Source: JAIOPA01 sp046076045
GTDB lineage: Bacteria > Eisenbacteria > RBG-16-71-46
NCBI GenBank assembly: GCA_046076045.1
Contig: JBJTRI010000016.1
Span: 1 to 37,120, forward strand
DNA: 37,120 nt
Reading direction: 5' to 3'
The position numbers were made by a program, and so were the translations under genes. The notes under the pieces are model-generated. The model worked only from the letters and a program-made list of their open reading frames with translations. It had not been told where the DNA came from and searched no databases. Below are positions 33,866 to 37,120 of this stretch, piece after piece. The number at the start of each line of letters is the position of its first letter. The first letter of the stretch is position 1.

Positions 33866-35278
33866 ATGCTCTCTCCCCTGTCCCCGTATCGTCTCTGCGC
33901 GCGGTCCCTCGTTGCGGTCCTGTTCGTGGCCGCGGCCGCGGGCTCCGTCCAGGCCGTGGCACCGTTCACGCTGGAGACGGTGGACGGCGGTCCCGGCGCG
34001 GTGGTGGGCGAGTACACGTCCATGAAGCTCGACCGACACGGGCGCCCGCACATCGCCTACTACGACGCGGTGGGCGGCAACCTGCGCTACGCCCACCACG
34101 ACGGGTCGCAGTGGTGGATCGAGGTCGCCGACGGGGCCGCTGCGGACGTGGGCCAGTTCGCGTCGCTCGCACTCGACACGCTCGGCACCCCGCACATCGC
34201 CTACTACGACGAGACGATCGGCAAGCTGCGCTACACGACCAAGGTGAACGGCACCTGGATCCGCGAGGTGGCCGACTCGAGCAGCTTCGACTGCGGCTGG
34301 TACCCGTCCATCGCAATGGATGCGAACCAGCACCCGTGGATCGCCTCGTACGACCGCGGCCGCGGCAACCCGCGCGTGGCACGCCGCATCGGCACGAACC
34401 GCTGGCAGCGTTCGACCGTGGACACGACGTTCGACCTGAGCGGCTTCTATACGACGCTCGCGGTGGACTCCGCGTTCCGCCCGCACGTGGCGTACTACAA
34501 CCTGACGCGTGGCACGCTCCAGTACGCGACCGTGGTGAACGGCGCGTGGCGGATCGAGACCGCCGATTCGACGGGCGCCGACATCGGCCTTTACTCGTCG
34601 CTGGCACTGGACGCGACCGGTCGCGTGCACGTGGCCCACATGGACCTGACGAACGGCGATGTGCGCTACGCACGGCGCAACCCCGCGACGGGCGCATGGT
34701 CGCAGGAGGTCGCCGTGGGCGGCCCCAACATCGCCGGCTACGACTGTGCGATGACGCTGGACCCCGCGGGGCTGCCGAACCTCTCGTACCACGACGGCAC
34801 GACGCTGCACTTCGCGATGGCGCGCAAGACCCCGACCGGCAGTTGGCAGGTACTGACCGTGGACGACTCGCCCGGCGTCACGGGCCTCTACTCGTCGATC
34901 GCCTCGGACCGGCTCGGCAACCTGTGCATGAGCTACTGGGACGGCAGCGCGTACCGACTGCGCTTCGCGCGCATGCCGAGCTCGCTGCTGGACGTGAACC
35001 CCACCGCGCCTGGCCTGCGAGCCCTCACCGTGTCCCCCAACCCCGCGCCCGCGGGTGCCCGGATCCGTCTGGCCGGCGCCAGCACGCTGCGAGCGTTCGA
35101 GGTGTTCGACGTCATGGGCCGCCAACTCGCCCATCTGCCGACCGACGGCACCGGCCGCGCGGAGTGGGATGCGCGGACGAGCACGGGCGTGGAGGTGGAG
35201 GCCGGGGTGTACTTCGCGCGCGGTGTGGAACGCGATGGGCGTCGAGGAGTGGCGACACTGCTGACGATCGTCCGCTAA
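33866..35278 (+). CDS. Secreted seven-repeat beta-propeller protein with C-terminal FlgD-Ig/T9SS-tail-like domain
   Basis: The 470-residue product begins at the ATG nine bases after AAGGA; upstream in-frame ATGs would place 54 odd residues before the signal peptide. The signal peptide is about 1-30 (ending VQA). Seven repeats of about 50 residues follow, with consensus YSSLALDxxGxPHIAYYD then LRYAxxxxGxWxxExxD, which fit a seven-bladed propeller. The last about 80 residues (LTVSPNPAPAGARIRLA, FDVMGRQLAHLPTDG, GVEVEAGVYFARG) are a PNP-type C-terminal domain like that of the secreted protein at 21046-22038. Likely cell-surface or extracellular; ligand unknown. Confidence 0.88.
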   Translation: MLSPLSPYRLCARSLVAVLFVAAAAGSVQAVAPFTLETVDGGPGAVVGEYTSMKLDRHGRPHIAYYDAVGGNLRYAHHDGSQWWIEVADGAAADVGQFASLALDTLGTPHIAYYDETIGKLRYTTKVNGTWIREVADSSSFDCGWYPSIAMDANQHPWIASYDRGRGNPRVARRIGTNRWQRSTVDTTFDLSGFYTTLAVDSAFRPHVAYYNLTRGTLQYATVVNGAWRIETADSTGADIGLYSSLALDATGRVHVAHMDLTNGDVRYARRNPATGAWSQEVAVGGPNIAGYDCAMTLDPAGLPNLSYHDGTTLHFAMARKTPTGSWQVLTVDDSPGVTGLYSSIASDRLGNLCMSYWDGSAYRLRFARMPSSLLDVNPTAPGLRALTVSPNPAPAGARIRLAGASTLRAFEVFDVMGRQLAHLPTDGTGRAEWDARTSTGVEVEAGVYFARGVERDGRRGVATLLTIVR

Positions 35279-35456
35279 CGCCCTGCGCAGCGGCACGAGT
35301 ACTCACAACGGCCGCCGGGTTGGTGGGCGGACGGTTCGGGTGCAGTACCGGGGTCGATACGTGCCCCTCCCGATCGCGTGAGCCGGGGAATCGGCAGCAG
35401 GAAGTGCTAGCCTACCCATGTCCATCCGTTATCCCTTGGGCATAGGGAGGTGACCC

Positions 35457-36272
35457 ATGTGGCGCCCGGGTCTGCTGTTTCTACTGCTGATCACCCCAGC
35501 CGCCACCCTCGCGGCCCCTGCGCTCCCACCCGCCGAACCCGCAGCGCGCGAGGCGCTCGAGAGCTCCCCTCGGCATGGGGAGTTCGTGGACGTGGCATAT
35601 GCGGGCCACACCCCCTTGCGGACCTGGGTGGTATATCCCGAGCGTCGCGACAAGGCCGGCGTGGTCATCGTGTTGCACGAGATCTTCGGCCTCACGGACT
35701 GGATCCGCGCCGTCACCGACCGGCTGGCGGCGGATGGGTTCATCGCGGTCGCACCGGACCTGCTCTCGGGGCTGGGCCCCGACGGTGGCGGGACCGAGAG
35801 CACCACCAGTCGGGACGAGGCCGTCCAACTCGTGCGAAAGCTCACCCCGCAGGAGACCGCTGCGCGGATCGCAGCCATCCGCGATTGGGCGCGTCGATTG
35901 CCCTCCACGAACGGCAAGGTCGCGACGCTCGGCTTCTGCTGGGGCGGCGCACGGGCGTTCGAGTCGGCCGGAGCCAGCCCGCCCCCGAGCGCCGTCGTGG
36001 TGTTCTACGGTGGCTCCCCTGACAGCGCAGGGCTCGCGGCGTTGCGCGCGCCGGTGCTCGCCCACTACGGCGGCGACGATGCGCGCATCACCTCGACGCT
36101 CGATGCGACGCGGGCGCGACTCGCAGCACTCGGCCGCGACTTCGAACCGCACGTCTACGCGGGTGCGGGGCATGGGTTCCTGCGACAGCAGGATGGCCGC
36201 GAAGGAGCAAATCGGGTGGCATCGGAAGCGGCTTGGCCCAGAACCCTCGCCTTCCTTCGCCGTAGGTTGTGA
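35457..36272 (+). CDS. Secreted dienelactone hydrolase-family protein
   Basis: The 271-residue product has a signal peptide (about 1-20) and an alpha/beta-hydrolase fold of the DLH family, which hydrolyses lactones or esters. The motif VIVLHEIFGLTDWI is at 70-83, the Cys nucleophile at 161 in GFCWGG, Asp at 207/208 in GGDDARI and His at 239 in GAGHGF, completing the Cys-Asp-His triad. GGAGG lies six bases before the ATG. The stop codon TGA (36270-36272) lies inside the terminal-repeat motif of the adjacent transposon, so the last codons may have been set by the insertion; the C-terminus AWPRTLAFLRRRL still looks natural. Substrate unknown. Confidence 0.92.
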   Translation: MWRPGLLFLLLITPAATLAAPALPPAEPAAREALESSPRHGEFVDVAYAGHTPLRTWVVYPERRDKAGVVIVLHEIFGLTDWIRAVTDRLAADGFIAVAPDLLSGLGPDGGGTESTTSRDEAVQLVRKLTPQETAARIAAIRDWARRLPSTNGKVATLGFCWGGARAFESAGASPPPSAVVVFYGGSPDSAGLAALRAPVLAHYGGDDARITSTLDATRARLAALGRDFEPHVYAGAGHGFLRQQDGREGANRVASEAAWPRTLAFLRRRL

Positions 36273-36288
36273 GGCGAAGATTGTTGAG
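36265..36288 (+). repeat. Transposon left terminal repeat
   Basis: The motif contains GTGAGGCGAAGATTGTTGAG, almost identical to both ends of the MITE-like element at 33513-33648 and close to those at 20859-20995. It lies 28 bases before the transposase ATG, as a left inverted repeat would. The matching right end must be beyond the window. Confidence 0.65.
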
Positions 36289-36316
36289 GGCACGACGCGT
36301 GCATTGATGTCGGGGC

Positions 36317-37120
36317 ATGACGGCCGAAGAGCAACCCTTCGTGCCCCCTCATTGTCCGCGAACCTCTTGCCGCTACCACCGTTGCGCCAACGGCTGGCGC
36401 TGGGTGCGCTTCGGGTTCTACACCCGTCGTGCGTCGCCCCGACGCATCCCGCGTCTGCGCTGCGTCACCTGTGGACGGACCTTCAGCAGTCAGACGTTCT
36501 CCACCACCTACTGGCTGAAGCGGCCCGACGTCCTGCTCCCGTTGGCACATGGGGTCCTCGCCTGCTCCGGCTACCGCCAGATGGCCCGGGAACGACGGTG
36601 CTCGCCCTCCACGATTCAGGGGCAGATGCGGCGGCTTGGCCGCCACGCCCTGCTCCTGCTGGAGCAGCACCGGCCGACGGGTCCCGTCGTCGAGCCGTTG
36701 GTAGTCGACGGTTTCGAATCGTTCGGCTACAGCCAGTACCATCCGCTCTACCTGAACCTTGTCGTCGGTGCGCACAGCCACTTCGTGTATGCGTTCACGC
36801 ACTCACCCATGCGCCGCAAGGGCAGCATGACGGCCGGCCAGAAGCGCCGCCGGGCGCGCATGGAGGCTGAGGACGGGCGCCCTGACCCGCGGGCGATCGA
36901 GTCGGGCACGCACGAGGCGCTGCGCCTCGCGGCTCGTTCACCGCAGACACTTGTCGTGCGTTCGGATGAGCATCAGGCCTATCCACGGGCCCTACGTAGA
37001 CTCGAGGGCTGCCGGATCCTGCACGAGCGCACCCACAGCAAGGTGGCGCGCACCGCTGGCAATCCGTTGTTCCCGGTCAACCGGCTCGACCTGCAGCTGC
37101 GGCACAACAGTGCGAACCAC
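36317..37120 (+). CDS. Zinc-ribbon DDE-type transposase (N-terminal part, runs off the window)
   Basis: The 268 visible codons contain no stop. The N-terminal zinc ribbon has Cys13, Cys18, Cys23, Cys49 and Cys52 (HCPRTSCRYHRC, LRCVTCGRTF), like IS1/ISNCY-type transposases. A helix-turn-helix-like part follows (YRQMARERRCSPSTIQGQMR). The catalytic core starts with Asp131 in VVDGFESFGYSQYHPLYLNL; a second acidic site is Asp217 in RSDEHQAYPRAL; near the edge is NPLFPVNRLDLQLRHNSANH. The third acidic residue would lie outside. Start ATG at 36317 is 28 bases inside the terminal repeat. The IS family is not assigned. Confidence 0.8.
   Translation, partial: MTAEEQPFVPPHCPRTSCRYHRCANGWRWVRFGFYTRRASPRRIPRLRCVTCGRTFSSQTFSTTYWLKRPDVLLPLAHGVLACSGYRQMARERRCSPSTIQGQMRRLGRHALLLLEQHRPTGPVVEPLVVDGFESFGYSQYHPLYLNLVVGAHSHFVYAFTHSPMRRKGSMTAGQKRRRARMEAEDGRPDPRAIESGTHEALRLAARSPQTLVVRSDEHQAYPRALRRLEGCRILHERTHSKVARTAGNPLFPVNRLDLQLRHNSANH

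Noticed and set aside
35575..36870. 431-codon plus-strand frame spanning the hydrolase and the transposase start
   Set aside because: It is out of frame with both; the hydrolase frame ends at 36272 and the transposase frame begins at 36317.

Overview
The window is high-GC bacterial DNA carrying a nearly complete flagellar basal-body, export and hook locus, an extracellular-polysaccharide (EPS) cluster, two secreted proteins with C-terminal FlgD-Ig/T9SS-tail-like domains, and the start of a transposon. No tRNA, rRNA or CRISPR was seen. The lineage cannot be fixed from one window. The combination of a sigma-54-driven flagellar locus, Wza/Wzz EPS export and secreted proteins with PNP-type C-terminal beta domains resembles environmental FCB-group or neighbouring lineages (for example Eisenbacteria- or Latescibacteria-like), and this is inference only.

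Region 1 (1-18285, minus strand) is the flagellar locus, in transcription order: flgB, flgC, a 94-aa orphan, fliE, fliF, fliG, fliH, fliI, fliJ, a MotE-like gene, fliK, flgD, flgE; then, after a hairpin terminator and a new sigma-54 promoter, fliL, fliM, fliN, a fused fliO-fliP, fliQ, fliR, flhB, flhA and the first 117 codons of flhF. Nearly every junction is an ATGA/GTGA overlap or a gap of a few bases, so translation is probably coupled. The encoded parts are the rod base, MS ring, switch, export gate, ATPase complex, hook cap and hook, and hook-length control.

Region 2 (18286-20371) holds an NtrC-type response regulator with the GAFTGA motif that contacts sigma-54. Good -24/-12 promoters lie upstream of flgB (18270-18285), fliL (7781-7796) and the regulator gene itself (20336-20351). 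Inverted ACCGGAA/TTCCGGT pairs lie near all three and are candidate enhancer sites. This reads as a self-contained circuit: one activator driving itself and both flagellar transcripts.

Region 3 (20372-33248) begins with a non-coding stretch containing a degenerate tandem repeat and a 137-bp MITE-like element. A secreted protein follows, then a minus-strand EPS operon: Wza-like exporter, Wzz-like chain-length protein, a polytopic membrane protein (Wzy candidate), a GT2 transferase, a secreted putative glycosidase, a GT4 transferase, a WecA/MraY-like initiating transferase, a second GT4 transferase and an O-antigen ligase/polymerase.

Region 4 (33249-37120) has a second 136-bp MITE-like element, then plus-strand genes for a secreted seven-repeat beta-propeller protein and a secreted dienelactone hydrolase. 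The stop codon of the hydrolase lies inside a terminal-repeat motif shared with both MITE-like elements. A zinc-ribbon, DDE-type transposase gene starts 28 bp further on and runs off the window, which makes this transposon the likely parent of the two small elements.
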